From: Pandoraea faecigallinarum
Lineage (GTDB): Bacteria > Pseudomonadota > Gammaproteobacteria > Burkholderiales > Burkholderiaceae
Reading direction: 5' to 3'
Length of the DNA: 64,000 nt
Assembly (NCBI RefSeq): GCF_001029105.3
Contig: NZ_CP011808.2
Span: forward strand, 124,001-188,000
The notes under the pieces were generated by a model. It was not told the origin of the DNA. It worked only from the letters and a program-made list of their open reading frames with translations, and ran no database searches. The position numbers were made by a program, and so were the translations under genes. The stretch's first letter is position 1. Every line of letters starts with the position of its first letter. Positions 28,314 through 38,700 of this stretch are shown here, piece by piece.

Positions 28314-29490
28314 AGAAGGGCACCTCGAAAAACCGCCGATACACAGGCATGATGTTGTAATCGATGGGCAAGGCACGAGGATGTTGGGATGATCAAGATC
28401 AGTCTGTTTGCAGAGCAGGAACGAGAGAGCAAGCTGGACCAGATAGGGGATGCGCTGAGCAAGCTAAGCGAACACGTGGACTTTGTGGCACTCGCCGCGC
28501 AGATCGACGAGGCGGCGCCGAGGCCGGGCCGCGAGCGCGGTGGCCGTCCGCCATTTCCCACCGAGCTGATGGTGCGAGTGCTGGTCGTTCAGCAACTCTA
28601 CAACCTCAGCGACGAGCAGATGGAATTCCAGCTGCTCGACCGGCTGAGCTTTCAGCGCTTCGTGGGGCTGCGCCAGAGTTCGCAGGCGCCCGATCGTACG
28701 ACGATCTGGACGTTCAAGGAAAGGCTGATCAAGGCAGGCGCCAGCGAAAAGATCTTTGAAGCGGTGAACCGCCAACTCGAGCGTCACGGCTACCTCGCGC
28801 GAGGCGGGCAGATGATCGATGCGAGCATCGTGCCGGTGCCAAGGCAGACGTTGAACAAGGACGAAAAGGAAGTCGTCGGGCAGGATGCCATGCCCGCGGG
28901 GTGGGCGCCGTCGAAGCGGCGCCACAAGGACGTGCAGGCGCGCTGGACGAAGAAGCACGGCAAGAGCTATTTCGGGTACAAGCTCTCAGGCAGCGTGGAC
29001 CGGCGCTACAAGCTGATGCGCCGCATCCACGTGAGCCCGGCCAGCGAGCACGACACCTTGCACTTCGAGCAGGTGCTCGACGCCAGCAACACCAGCCGCG
29101 ACGTCTGGGCCGACAAGGGTTACGTCGACGGCGAGCGCGAACAGCGCCTGGGCAAGCAGGGATGGCGTGTGCACATTCAGTGCAAAGCCCAGGCGGGCAA
29201 GCCGCTGTCCGAACGCCAGGTGCAGCGTAACCGGCGCATTGCCAGCACCCGTGCCCGCGTGGAGCATGTGTTCGCTAGTCTGGCGCAGATGGGCGGCAAG
29301 GCCCTGCGTAGCATCGGCCTGGCGCGCGCGACGCTGCATCTGCACTGGAAAGCTGCCACGTACAACCTGCGGCGCCTGTGCTCGCTCAAGCACACGGGCC
29401 CGCGTCCATTCTGAGGCCCAAAGTGGGCCTGGAGCGGCCCAAAGCGGCCCGCTTCGGGAGCCCAGGGGGCGAAAAATCGCCCCTCCACCC
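28314..29490 (+). mobile_element. IS5-family element (IS5 group)
   Basis: Intact single-ORF element that has removed the 5' end of the downstream phosphatase paralogue. Ends are approximate: GAAGGGCACC on the left and a GAGGGGCG-type end on the right. Confidence 0.65.
28389..29414 (+). CDS. IS5-family transposase
   Basis: 341 residues, full length for the IS5 group. N-terminal DUF772 domain (PPFPTELMVRVLVVQQLY), catalytic first Asp in GQMIDASIVPVP, second Asp in VWADKGYVD, and the final Glu in STRARVEHVFASLAQ. Appears intact and active. Confidence 0.9.
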   Translation: MIKISLFAEQERESKLDQIGDALSKLSEHVDFVALAAQIDEAAPRPGRERGGRPPFPTELMVRVLVVQQLYNLSDEQMEFQLLDRLSFQRFVGLRQSSQAPDRTTIWTFKERLIKAGASEKIFEAVNRQLERHGYLARGGQMIDASIVPVPRQTLNKDEKEVVGQDAMPAGWAPSKRRHKDVQARWTKKHGKSYFGYKLSGSVDRRYKLMRRIHVSPASEHDTLHFEQVLDASNTSRDVWADKGYVDGEREQRLGKQGWRVHIQCKAQAGKPLSERQVQRNRRIASTRARVEHVFASLAQMGGKALRSIGLARATLHLHWKAATYNLRRLCSLKHTGPRPF

Positions 29491-29553
29491 CTCGCGTAGC
29501 TCGCAAATGCGCTCGAGCGTGACTCCAGCACGGCGAGCTCAGATCAAACGCCG

Positions 29554-30991
29554 GTAATTCGAGGCGCCCGGCAGCTTCGTTAGCAGCGGCGAGCCAGGAA
29601 GTTCACCAGAGCAAAGACGCATTGCACCGGGCTGGTCGCTCAAGATACTCGAGGACCTAGGCGCGGCACTGGGACTGGTCGCCGCCTGTTGTGTGGCGGC
29701 GGCGGCGTCGCTTTTGGCGCTTCCGAGCGCGGCGGTGATCTCGGTCGCCACGGTAGGGACATTGATCGCGCTGGCGGCAGGCGTTATGGGCCAGACGTGG
29801 GCGCAGGAGCGCGTGCGCTGGTACGGCGGCGTCACGCGCGCGTCGGTGCACCCACAAACAGGCATTTTCGAGGAGGAACTGCAAAAGGTCAGGGCCGCGG
29901 CCATTCGCAGCGAAGCCGACTACACCCTTGAAACGATTCGAGCGAATCTGTCAGAACCGGCAAAAGAATTTTTCGCGCCACTGTTGGCTATCAAGGCGAG
30001 TGCCAAGACGATCGCGAGTGGACCGACTTACGGTAGTACCGGGCACGCGATATTACTCGGCATTCGGGCCGGCGTGTTATCGCTGAAGTCCGACGAGGGG
30101 CAGGCCCTGCTCTGTGAGCTGCTGAACGCGCAAGCCACGGCGGCCCAAGCGCCTGACGACCGCGCACTGAGGAAATTTCAGCAGGATGAGCGGCTGCACA
30201 ATGCTTTGAGAGCGTTGGAGGCGCATCTGGTCTACCGCCCGGGCGTCAGCGAGCTGATATTCCGCGGCAATGTCTGTCACGGCCCATTGTCGTGGGAAAA
30301 GGATGTGGATTTCAGGATACGGGAACGCATGGCCGCCTGCGGGGTGATCTACCTGCGCGGCAACACCGATGCCCATCGAGGACTCCACTATCGGGACGAG
30401 ACGGGCGCGGCCACCATTGAACCGAGTGCGGAGTACGCGCCCAATACGCTCACGTATGCGCAGTGGCAGGCCCATGACAAGATCTTCCGCAACCATTGGG
30501 ACTCGCCCGCCACGGGCGAAAAATTTTCGCCCATCGAAGGCGTAGGGGGGGCAGAGGGGACGACCGAGGCGCTCTCACGCCAGCAGAAAATGGACCTTAT
30601 CGGGCAATCAAAATCCCTATGGGGCGAATTGCTATACTCCCTCGAGGGCCTGCCGGTCCACCCGCGTCACGGGACGGGCTGGGACACGAAGAATACGGAG
30701 AAGACGTTTACACATCCCCCGCGTTGGGAACACTTTCTCAACTACATGGAGGGAGAGCCTCTGAAGAACATTTGGTGGCAGCCGGACACGAATCCGCTCT
30801 CTCTTTTTCCCCGTCCTCCGCAGGGAGAATGGGTCTCGCTCGAGACTCATAAGCGGCCCACTTTCGGCGCCAGTTGGGCCGAGTTGAAGGCGCGCGGGGA
30901 CGGAATAACCAGCGGGCATGCGCGGCCATACGCGAATGTGTACCCGTCATCGGACGACCACCCCGTCTGCACTTACCAAAACTATGCCTGA
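29554..30991 (+). pseudogene. 5'-truncated, motif-degenerate paralogue of the metallophosphatase-like protein
   Basis: The frame is open from about 29554, after a stop, without a good start. From APGWSLKILEDLGAALGL it aligns with APGWATKMLKHLGTFLGV of the 25.6-27.7 kb protein, including the hydrophobic hairpin. The phosphatase motifs have decayed: GNVCHG for GDVCHD and RGNTDAH for FGNHDDW. Metal-binding Asp and His are thus lost. The IS5 element upstream has removed about the first 160 codons and the promoter. Relict of a duplicated effector, or a former non-enzymatic variant. Confidence 0.7.
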
Positions 30992-31230
30992 GGACCTTTG
31001 CCAAGGCGTCGGGCCGCCGGCCCGGGACCTATAGACATCCATCCGGCAGGCGACATGCTGTTGCGTCAAATCGCCGATCGCCTTCGCGCCTGCGTTCGAC
31101 GGGAGGACACCGTCGCGCGCGTGCCCCATGCGCTTGCACCCCATGTCTGCGGCAGCGCCAGACGCGAGCGCTTGGGTGCCAAAGATGTCACGCCGCCCGG
31201 GGGGCGTCGCGGGCGGTGCCCAAGCATGGC

Positions 31231-32127
31231 TCAATGCCCCGTGTGGCGTCCCGACCGGTGCCATGCCAGGAGCACCGCGCTTGCGGCGATCACCGACAGC
31301 GCCGACCAGGCGACCTGTCCGACGGGGAACGTGCTCAGCGACGCGAGCACCAGCATCGTGTCGATGCCGATCTGCATGAGCCCGGCGTTCATGCCGAACT
31401 TACGTTTCACCCACAGCGTGAAAATGCCGGTGCCGCCCAAGCCCACCCCATGGCGCGCGAGCGCCAGAACCCCCACAGCACACAACGTGCCGCCCGCCAG
31501 CGCTGCGAACATCGGATCGACGAAATCGACGTGCAGGACGCGCGGTAGGAGATGGAGGGTCAAGCCCAGGCCACCACTCACGACGAGCGACTTGAGCGCG
31601 ATGGGTACGCCCATCGTAAAACATGCGAGCAGGAAGAACGGTAGGTTCACCAACGCGTAGACCGCGCTCGTCGAAAACGGAACGACGTAGGCGCCCAACA
31701 ACGCGAGGCCGGCCTCGCCGCCGGTGAGCAGCCCGCCCGCTTTGAGCAGCACCAGGCCGACCACCACAAACGCCATGCCGGCGAGCATCGCATGGACATC
31801 GTCAGATATCGCGTGCGCCGTCCCGGGGGAGCCGCCGACAGCGCCCTCGCCCGCGACAGCCTGCGTCTCGGGCTTGCTGCCCAGCGCGCTCTGCGCTCGC
31901 TCGGGGAACGCCGAGAGCGCCCCCTCCCCCGCGGGCGAACACAGATCCGGCTGCGCCGGCGGCTCTACCCCGCGCGCGGCTCGCCGATTGGCGCCCTCGT
32001 CGATGGGCCGTGCCAGCACCTCGAAGTCAGCCAAGTCGAGGGCTGACTTCGCGCGATGGCGCCCCTTCGAGCGCCGCGCGGCACCCGGGTGGCGCGTGGG
32101 CCCCGCGGTGGTATTTTTATCTAACAT
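31231..32127 (-). CDS. YitT-family membrane protein with long N-terminal extension
   Basis: 298 residues; AAGGAAAG precedes the ATG at 32127. Residues 1-110 are polar and Ala/Arg/Pro-rich. Residues 112-295 form five or six membrane helices with YitT-family features: KAGGLLTGGEAGLALL, then RHGVGLGGTGIFTLWVKRKFG. YitT proteins of other bacteria lack such a long N-terminus. Their role is uncertain (membrane transport has been suggested). The promoter (site F) belongs to the T3SS-type set, so this may be a secreted membrane effector or a co-regulated inner-membrane protein. A decayed IS6 end lies between promoter and gene. Confidence 0.75.
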   Translation of the reverse strand: MLDKNTTAGPTRHPGAARRSKGRHRAKSALDLADFEVLARPIDEGANRRAARGVEPPAQPDLCSPAGEGALSAFPERAQSALGSKPETQAVAGEGAVGGSPGTAHAISDDVHAMLAGMAFVVVGLVLLKAGGLLTGGEAGLALLGAYVVPFSTSAVYALVNLPFFLLACFTMGVPIALKSLVVSGGLGLTLHLLPRVLHVDFVDPMFAALAGGTLCAVGVLALARHGVGLGGTGIFTLWVKRKFGMNAGLMQIGIDTMLVLASLSTFPVGQVAWSALSVIAASAVLLAWHRSGRHTGH

Positions 32128-32145
32128 TCGGCTTTCCTTGGGGGA

Positions 32146-32290
32146 CTGCTAGATTGTTGAATTGACGACGGGCCAAAACGGCAACGGTAGGAAACGACGC
32201 CCCGATGCCGTCAGGCCCACGCGGTGGGCACGGCAAGCCCCATTCCCAGCCGCCAAAGCGCGAGTGCGGCACGGCCCGACGGCTGACCAT
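32146..32290 (-). mobile_element. Decayed IS6-family end
   Basis: Aligns with the 3' end of the IS6 elements in this window (tract around AAGCCCCATTCCCAGC and a TTGTTGAATTGACGA-like end), with many substitutions. It lies in the YitT leader. Confidence 0.5.
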
Positions 32291-32348
32291 GAGAATGGCA
32301 AGCGCGCTGCGTGGCAGGGCGCGAGCGGTGTCGTGAATCCTTACTAAC

Positions 32349-32393
32349 ATTCTCGGGTACGCCGACCAAATCACTATCCGGTGAACACCTGAA
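32349..32393 (-). promoter_or_regulatory. Regulon-type promoter (site F) for the YitT-like gene
   Basis: Minus strand: TTCAGGTGTTCACC (32380-32393), 25 bp, GAGAAT (32349-32354). Followed downstream of the box by GGATAGTG, similar to CGATAGTG at site J. IS630 begins 32 bp upstream of the box. Confidence 0.65.
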
Positions 32394-32425
32394 GGGTGCG
32401 CAGCGATGAGAAAAGTTTCCACCTA

Positions 32426-33580
32426 GTGCGCTGTCCCAAAAATAACTTTATGTAACATATCCTTGCCTTATGATCGAGTTATGGTGGACTGGAGGTGATC
32501 ATGGGGCGCAAAGGAATCGAGATTGTGATGTCGGAACTGGAGCGAGAACAATTGTTATCGATGAGCCGCTCTCGTTCGCTGCCTCATTCCCTGGTCCGTC
32601 GGGCAAAGATCGTCTTGATGGCCGCTGACGGTCATACGAACCAGGAAATCGCAATGCGGTGCGAAGTGACGTCACCGGCGATCACGCACTGGAAGAAACG
32701 GTTTGTCGCGCATGGCCTTGCCGGTCTGCATGATGAAGCCCGCCCGGGCCGACCGCGCGCACATGACGACGAAGCAGTGGCCGAGTTGTTGGCGAAGGTT
32801 CTGCATGAGAAGCCGGCTGGCGCAACGCACTGGAGTGTGCGCTGCGCTGCCGCGCAAACGGGTATTTCGAAGAGTTCGGTGGCCCGGTATCTGTCGTTGT
32901 TTGGCGTGCAGCCTCATCGTTCGAAGAGCTTCAAGCTTTCTACTGATCCGTACTTTGTCGAGAAGGTGCGCGATATTGTGGGTCTGTACCTGAGTCCGCC
33001 GACCAATGCCCTCGTGCTGTGTGTCGACGAAAAGAGCCAATGTCAGGCGCTCGAGCGTACGCAGCCGATGTTGCCGATGGGGCTGGGCTATCTCGAAGGA
33101 GTGACGCATGACTACGTTCGGCATGGCACCACGACCTTGTTCGCGGCGCTCAATGCAGCAACGGGCGAAGTCATCGCGCAATGCAAGCCGCGCCACCGGC
33201 ACCAAGAATTCCTCGCGTTCCTCAAACATATCGACCAAGCGGTTCCGGCTGATCTCGATGTGCATTTGATCGTCGACAACTATGCGACACACAAGCATCC
33301 AAAGATCAAAGCGTGGTTGGCCAAGCATACGCGCTACCACATGCACTTCACGCCGACCTACTCGAGTTGGCTCAATCAGGTTGAACGCTGGTTTGGTCTG
33401 ATTACGCAGCAGGCGATACGCCGAGGCTCGTTCAGAAACGTACGCCAACTCATTACCGACATCGAGCGCTATATCGATCAGTACAACCAGCACAAGCGGC
33501 CGTTCGTATGGACCGCGACAGCCGATTCCATACTTCAGAAAGTGGCCCGCTTATGCAAAGTTATTTCTGGGACAGCACAC
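32426..33580 (+). mobile_element. IS630-family element
   Basis: Inverted repeats GTGCGCTGTCCCAAAAATAA and its partner at 33555-33580, flanked on both sides by TA, the IS630/Tc1 target duplication. Intact. Confidence 0.9.
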
Positions 33581-33583
33581 TAG
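32501..33583 (+). CDS. IS630-family transposase
   Basis: 360 residues from ATG 32501, six bases after GGAGG. N-terminal helix-turn-helix (HTNQEIAMRCEVTSPAITHW), then DDE catalytic core: Asp in LVLCVDEKSQCQ, Asp in LIVDNYATHKH, Glu in WLNQVERWFGLI. Full length; its TAG stop uses the flanking target TA. Confidence 0.93.
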   Translation: MGRKGIEIVMSELEREQLLSMSRSRSLPHSLVRRAKIVLMAADGHTNQEIAMRCEVTSPAITHWKKRFVAHGLAGLHDEARPGRPRAHDDEAVAELLAKVLHEKPAGATHWSVRCAAAQTGISKSSVARYLSLFGVQPHRSKSFKLSTDPYFVEKVRDIVGLYLSPPTNALVLCVDEKSQCQALERTQPMLPMGLGYLEGVTHDYVRHGTTTLFAALNAATGEVIAQCKPRHRHQEFLAFLKHIDQAVPADLDVHLIVDNYATHKHPKIKAWLAKHTRYHMHFTPTYSSWLNQVERWFGLITQQAIRRGSFRNVRQLITDIERYIDQYNQHKRPFVWTATADSILQKVARLCKVISGTAH

Positions 33584-34285
33584 GGGGCGCCTGCCGAGCG
33601 AGGACAAGCGGGCCATTTCCATGACACGCCCTCGCCCGCCACGCGCTCGACGCGCACGCCCATCACGCGCCCATCGCACGCCCATCGCGCACGCTCGAAA
33701 ATCCGAACTCGCGGCGGCGCCCAGTCGCGGAGCATGGGCGCCCCGCTCGCGGTGCCCCCCGAGCGGGAGTAACGCCCCCTGAAATCCCTCGCGAGGAACA
33801 GGAGCGCTTTTCTCGTTAAAGAGGGGGTTCTGCCCGTGCAAAGGTTCACATTCACGCATCGTCGGAAACTGCCTTCTAGCGCGCACCGGCGGGTCTTGCC
33901 GTGCCGGCGCCATGTGCCGTGCGCGCGCCAGACACCGGCCCCCGCAAGCGTGCGATGGCAGCGCCTTAACGGCCACGCTGCATCCCATTTCAGACACCGG
34001 GACGACCGCCATCCACTGTGACAAATCGCAGTGCCCAAGAAGTGCATGTCAGGCGACACTCCTTGCTGGCGTCGGCTCGTGAAACCGTTGTAGCGCGACC
34101 GTCCGTTGGTCCTGACGACGGGGACCTTTCGACTGACGTTGCGAACCCACCAGCCCAACGGCGCTTTTGCTGCCGGTGCCTGAACCCGGCACCCTACGCG
34201 CGAGTGGTACGAGGCCCGCGCAGGCAGAGCGACGCACGACACACCGTTTATTGGTCATATCGCGATAGCTGATAAGAGAAAAGAG
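33584..34285. other. Intergenic stretch upstream of flgM
   Basis: GC-rich, no recognised gene. No flgA or other flagellar gene on either strand. Confidence 0.35.
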
Positions 34286-34510
34286 ATGAAGACTACGCAT
34301 TCACCGCACCCTAAGATCGCTGCCTCAGCGTCGACGTCGCGCGCCTTGCACGAAGCGCTTGCCGAAACAAGCGCGGCCGATATCAATCTCGCCAAAGTGA
34401 CGTCGATCAAGGCAGCGATCGCGAACGGCCGGCTCTGTATCGACATCGCCAAGATTGCTGACGGCCTCCTTGCGAGCGCGCACGATCAGCTCTCGACGCC
34501 ATCGAAGTAA
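34286..34510 (+). CDS. flgM: FlgM-like anti-sigma-28 factor (orphan)
   Basis: 74 residues behind a GAGAAAAGAG ribosome site. The C-terminal part INLAKVTSIKAAIANGRL followed by CIDIAKIADGLLAS is the FlgM family signature (helices that grip FliA, sigma-28). The N-terminal part is disordered, as expected for a protein exported through the flagellar T3SS. It is short for the family (usually about 95-110). No flgA, flgN or fliA is nearby, so it is either a flagellar relic or an anti-sigma factor recruited to another role. A short open frame follows at 34511-34666 (MANGASLDALAAQ) that I cannot assign. Confidence 0.75.
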   Translation: MKTTHSPHPKIAASASTSRALHEALAETSAADINLAKVTSIKAAIANGRLCIDIAKIADGLLASAHDQLSTPSK

Positions 34511-34721
34511 TGGCCAATGGCGCCTCGCTTGACGCGCTGGCTGCCCAGTCGAGCGTGATCGCCAGAGCGATAGCGCGCGCGATCACCGCTCAAGTTGAGG
34601 GTCGATTCCTTGTGCCCGGCCCCCGCTTACCTGTCGCTTCACGTCCTCGGAAATCGGGGGAATGATCGGCAGATATCGGGGGATGTTGCCGGCAGATTTC
34701 GCAGACGCTTCGGCGGACTAA

Positions 34722-35625
34722 GAAGCTCTAACAAAAGGATTTCCTGAGATGGCGCCAGCAGATGATGCAACCAGCCATTTTCAGGAAGGCTTCGTGAATG
34801 ATTGCGAGGCGCTCGAAGCGGACTCGCAATCGCTTGAAGTTGTGCAGCCACGCGATCGTTCGCTCGACAACCCAACGCGTCTTGCCAAGACCGCTGCCGT
34901 GAGGCTCGCCGCGGCGAGCAATCTCGGTGGCGATGCCGACGGCGTGCAGGGGCTTGCGGTACTTGTCGTGGTCGTAGCCGCGATCACCCTGAACGATGTG
35001 CGGTTTACACAAGGGGCGACCGCGCTTGCCTCGAATCGGAGGAATCGCCTCGATCAGTGGCAGCAGTTGGGTAATGTCGTTGCGGTTGGCGCCCGTGAGT
35101 ATCAGCGACAGTGGAATGCCTTGGGCGTCGGTCAGGACGTGGTGCTTTGAACCTGGTCGCGCGCGATCTGTGGGGTTAGGTCCTGTTTTTGACCCGACCC
35201 CACTGCCCGGATAGAAGAGGAATCGACGACTACACGAGACCAGTCGATGCGATCGGCCGCACGGAGCTTGGCCAGAAGTACCTCGTGCAGACGATCCCAG
35301 ACGCCAGCCTTCTGCCAGGCATGTAGCCGTCGCCAGCAACTCATGCCTGAGCCGCAGCCTATTTCCTGCGGCAGCATTTCCCAAGGGATGCCGGATTGCA
35401 GAACGAACAGGATGCCCGTGAGCACGGCACGATCGTCCAGCGGCTTGCGCCCGGGATAGCGGGCGCGCCGAGGCTTCGGTGGCGGCAGCAGTGGCTGGAT
35501 GATTGCCCACAGTTCGTCGTCGAGTATTGGTTTGGCCATGTCCTTTGCGCAGCGATGACTGCGCAAAGGTTAACAAAAATCACTTTGAGTTAACAGCCCC
35601 CGTAAACTCATTTTGTTAGTGATTC
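34722..35625 (-). mobile_element. IS5-family element (IS427/IS1031 group), copy 1, 904 bp
   Basis: Ends GAAGCTCTAACAAAA and GAATCACTAACAAAATGA; direct repeat TAA at 34719-34721 and 35626-35628. Same element as at 41590, 55684 and 62280. This copy belongs to the sequence variant with CAAAAACAG at the frameshift site. Confidence 0.9.
34728..35539 (-). CDS. IS5-family transposase, -1 frameshift type
   Basis: orfA starts at ATG 35539 (MAKPILDDELWAIIQPLL, DUF4096 domain) and runs to 35132. The catalytic half lies in the -1 frame from about 35190 to 34728 (VLTDAQGIPLSLILTGAN, GDRGYDHDKYR, RWVVERTIAWLHNFKRL). The slip site is CAAAAAC. The first 120 residues of the long frame ending at 34728 are out of frame and not protein. 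Confidence 0.85.
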
Positions 35626-35742
35626 TAAGCGCAGATGACACTATTACCAACGAAATAGCGACGGATGTCATACGGTCTGGGCCAGACCGCGCGATAACGC
35701 GACTCGCGGGCGCCCCCCGCCCGACGCCCATGGTCCGCTCAC

Positions 35743-38700
35743 TCACCAGCGGTAGCGCAGCCCGACCTGAGCGAAAAGGGTGCGGCGGTAGGTGCCCCCG
35801 AGGTTCTTCCCGTACCCGAGATGGGCATACAGTTTCGAGGCTTTGCCGAGCCCTGCGCTCGCGCCCGCGCCGAGTTCGTACCAGGTCCTCGCTGGCGACA
35901 TGGTGAGTGACGCGCTGCTAAGCGTGGTTGCCCCCGGCGAGAGGAAGTCGCGCACAAGGCTCGCTGTCAGGTAAGGCGTGGCACTGCCGATTCCGGTTTC
36001 ATTCTGAAGATCGGCGCGGAACAGGCGCAGGCCGAGGCGACCCCGCAGCGCATTGTTCGTGTTGGCCGACACCGGTGAGATGCCATCGTTGAAGTCGTTC
36101 AGATGCAAGTACTGATAGGCCAGTTGCGCCTGCGGTTCGATCGCGATCGCCGTCGAGCCCAAGGCCCACGGCTTGCCGATCTCGAGCGAGCCTGCCGCGC
36201 CGAAGCCGTTTTGTGCAGCGCTGGCGCTATAAGTGTCCGTGTACTTGTTGTAATAGTGGGTGAGCTGTACGACCGCATCGACGTAGGCGCCATCAGCGCC
36301 ATAGCGGGTCCAATAACCGCCCACCGACTGCGCCTGCGTGCTCAGTGTGCCGGTCGACGCGCTGAGCAACAGGTTCGAGGCGCGCGCATTGTCCGCGATA
36401 TTTGCACTCTGCGTGCCGACCGTAAAGGTCACCCCCGCATGGGTGCGGCCTCCCGTGTCAGTGCGCGACACGATCCAGTCCCTGCCGAACTGTGCGAAGT
36501 ACGCGCGCGCGTCGGAGGCGAAACGTTCATTGCCCGCCATGTCGAGCTGGCGCCCGCCGACACGTCCCCAGACCGCGCCGCCACGCCCGGACGGCGTATC
36601 GTCAATATTGACCTTGTCGCCGATGCGCTCGTTGCGTTGACCCAGCACCGAGAAACCGTAGTCCATGTTCAGCAAGGGCGACATCGCATAGCCGGCCACG
36701 GCCGGTCGATACGCGATCGGTCCGTTCGGATCCGACGTCAGTTGGGAGCGCAGGTACCAGCTATTTGCCGTCGTGCTGCCGCCACGGTAAAGCAGATATT
36801 CGTACGCGCCCGCCTGAACCGCCCCCGAGAGCTGGAACGCCGTCGCGTTGGAAGTGCCGCCGACCTGCACGAGTGGGATGCCGTCGCCGGTGGTGCGCGT
36901 CCCCCCGACCGAGCCCGCCACGCGTATCGTGGTGTTGCCGCTCGCATCGCCTGCGATCGTGAGCAGGTCGGTGTGCCCCACCGTGCCACCGGCCCCCGGC
37001 ACGGCGTTGAGCACGAGCGTGGCATTGTTGCCCGTGTAATTGCCAAACACATGCGCCACGTTGCTGGTCTGCGCGTTGGCAGCGCCGAGCACGAGAGCGC
37101 CCTGGTTTTGCAAATTCCCCCGCACGTTGACCACATTGCCGCTCGGCCCATAGGCCGCCCCGAGGGCGAACATTCCGTGGTTCTGCAAATTCCCCAGCAC
37201 GTTGACCACGTTGCCGCTCGCCCCGTAGGCCGCCCCGAGGGTGAGCACGCCCTGGTTCTGCAAATCGCCACCCACGGTCAGCAGGTTGCCGCTCCGCCCG
37301 TAGGCATCTCCGAGGGTGAGAACGCCCTGGTTCTGCAAATTACTCACCACACGGAGCACGTTACCGCTCGCCCCGTTGGCAACGCCGACGGTGAGAAGGC
37401 CCCGGTTTTGCAAATTCCCAAACACGGCCAACACGTTGCCCCTCGCCCCGTTGACATCTCCGAGGGTGAGAAGGCCCTGGTTCTGCAAATTGCCAAACAC
37501 GTTGACCGCGTTTCCCTTCTGCCCGTAAGCCGCCCCGAGGGTCAGAACGCCCTGGTTCTGCAAATTGCCCCCCACGTTAAATGCGTTGCCGGTCAGCCCG
37601 TATACCGCGCGCAGCGTGATCAAGCCTTGGTTCTGCATATTCCCCAGCACGTTCAACGTATCGCCGGTCTGCCCATCTGCGGCCCCGAGGGTGACCTCCC
37701 CTCGGTTCAGCAAATCGCCATTGATCGTCAGCGAGCCAGCGGTGGCAGTCGCGGGCGACGACAGCGCGCTCGCCACCAGGATCGTGCCGGAGTTGTTGAC
37801 GGCGCCCGGCACCGCCCCGTAGCCCCCGAGCGTTGCGCCAGCGGCCACGCTCACATCGCCAGCGCCGAGCGTCGCGGCGGGGTGCGACGCATCGCCGACG
37901 ACCAGCGTGCCGGACTGCACGGTAGTCGTACCGGCGTATGTGTTGCTCGCGTTCAGGATGAGGGTGCCCGCGCCCTGTTGAACCAGTGCGCCGTTGCCCG
38001 ATATGAGGCCGCCCATTGTCGCGGTGTCGGCGCGGTTGAACACCAACGTCCCATCGTCGGTGATGTCCCCCGCGACAGAGCCCGCGCTCCCGCGATTGCC
38101 GAGCTGCAGTGTCGCGCCCGGCCCAACGGTCGTCCCGCCCGTATAGGTGTTATCGCCGGCCAGCACTTGCCACCCCCCGGAGACTGTCACGCTGCCGGCG
38201 CCGGAAATGACCCCAGAAAAGACACTGCCGGCCTGCGTCAGCGTCAGCGCACTCGGGCCCAGCACCACTGAGCCGTTGCCCGCCAAACTTTTGATGGCAG
38301 CGTTCGTCGCGGTCATATCGAACGTGCCTGTGCCGTTCACGCTCAGCAAGCTCGATTTCTCGATCGATGCCCCCGCGCGCAATGCAAGCATGCCGCCATC
38401 GACCGTGGTGGTCCCCGTATAGGTCGACGTGCCGAATAGCGTCAGCGCGCCAAGTCCGGTCTTCACCAGATTGCCGGTGCCGACGAAATACCCGAGCTGG
38501 GCATAGTTCACAGCGTTCACGAGGTCAAGGGTAAGGGTGTGCGCCCCCAAGTCCATGTAGCCGCCGCTCCCCAATTGGACAAAGCTACCACCGGCTGCGT
38601 TGGATACCCGCCATGTCTGGTCGGCCGTGATGCCGATCGCATTGTAGAGCCGCGCGACGTAGTTGTTTTGGAGATCCATGCCGACGCCATTGATACCGGC

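Noticed and set aside
34728..35576. Single 282-residue IS5 ORF (and its three copies)
   Set aside because: The first 120 or so residues are out of frame; the true transposase uses orfA in another frame joined by a -1 shift at CAAAAA.
37085..37680. CRISPR-like array
   Set aside because: The 75-bp units are in frame within an autotransporter gene and have no spacer structure or cas genes.
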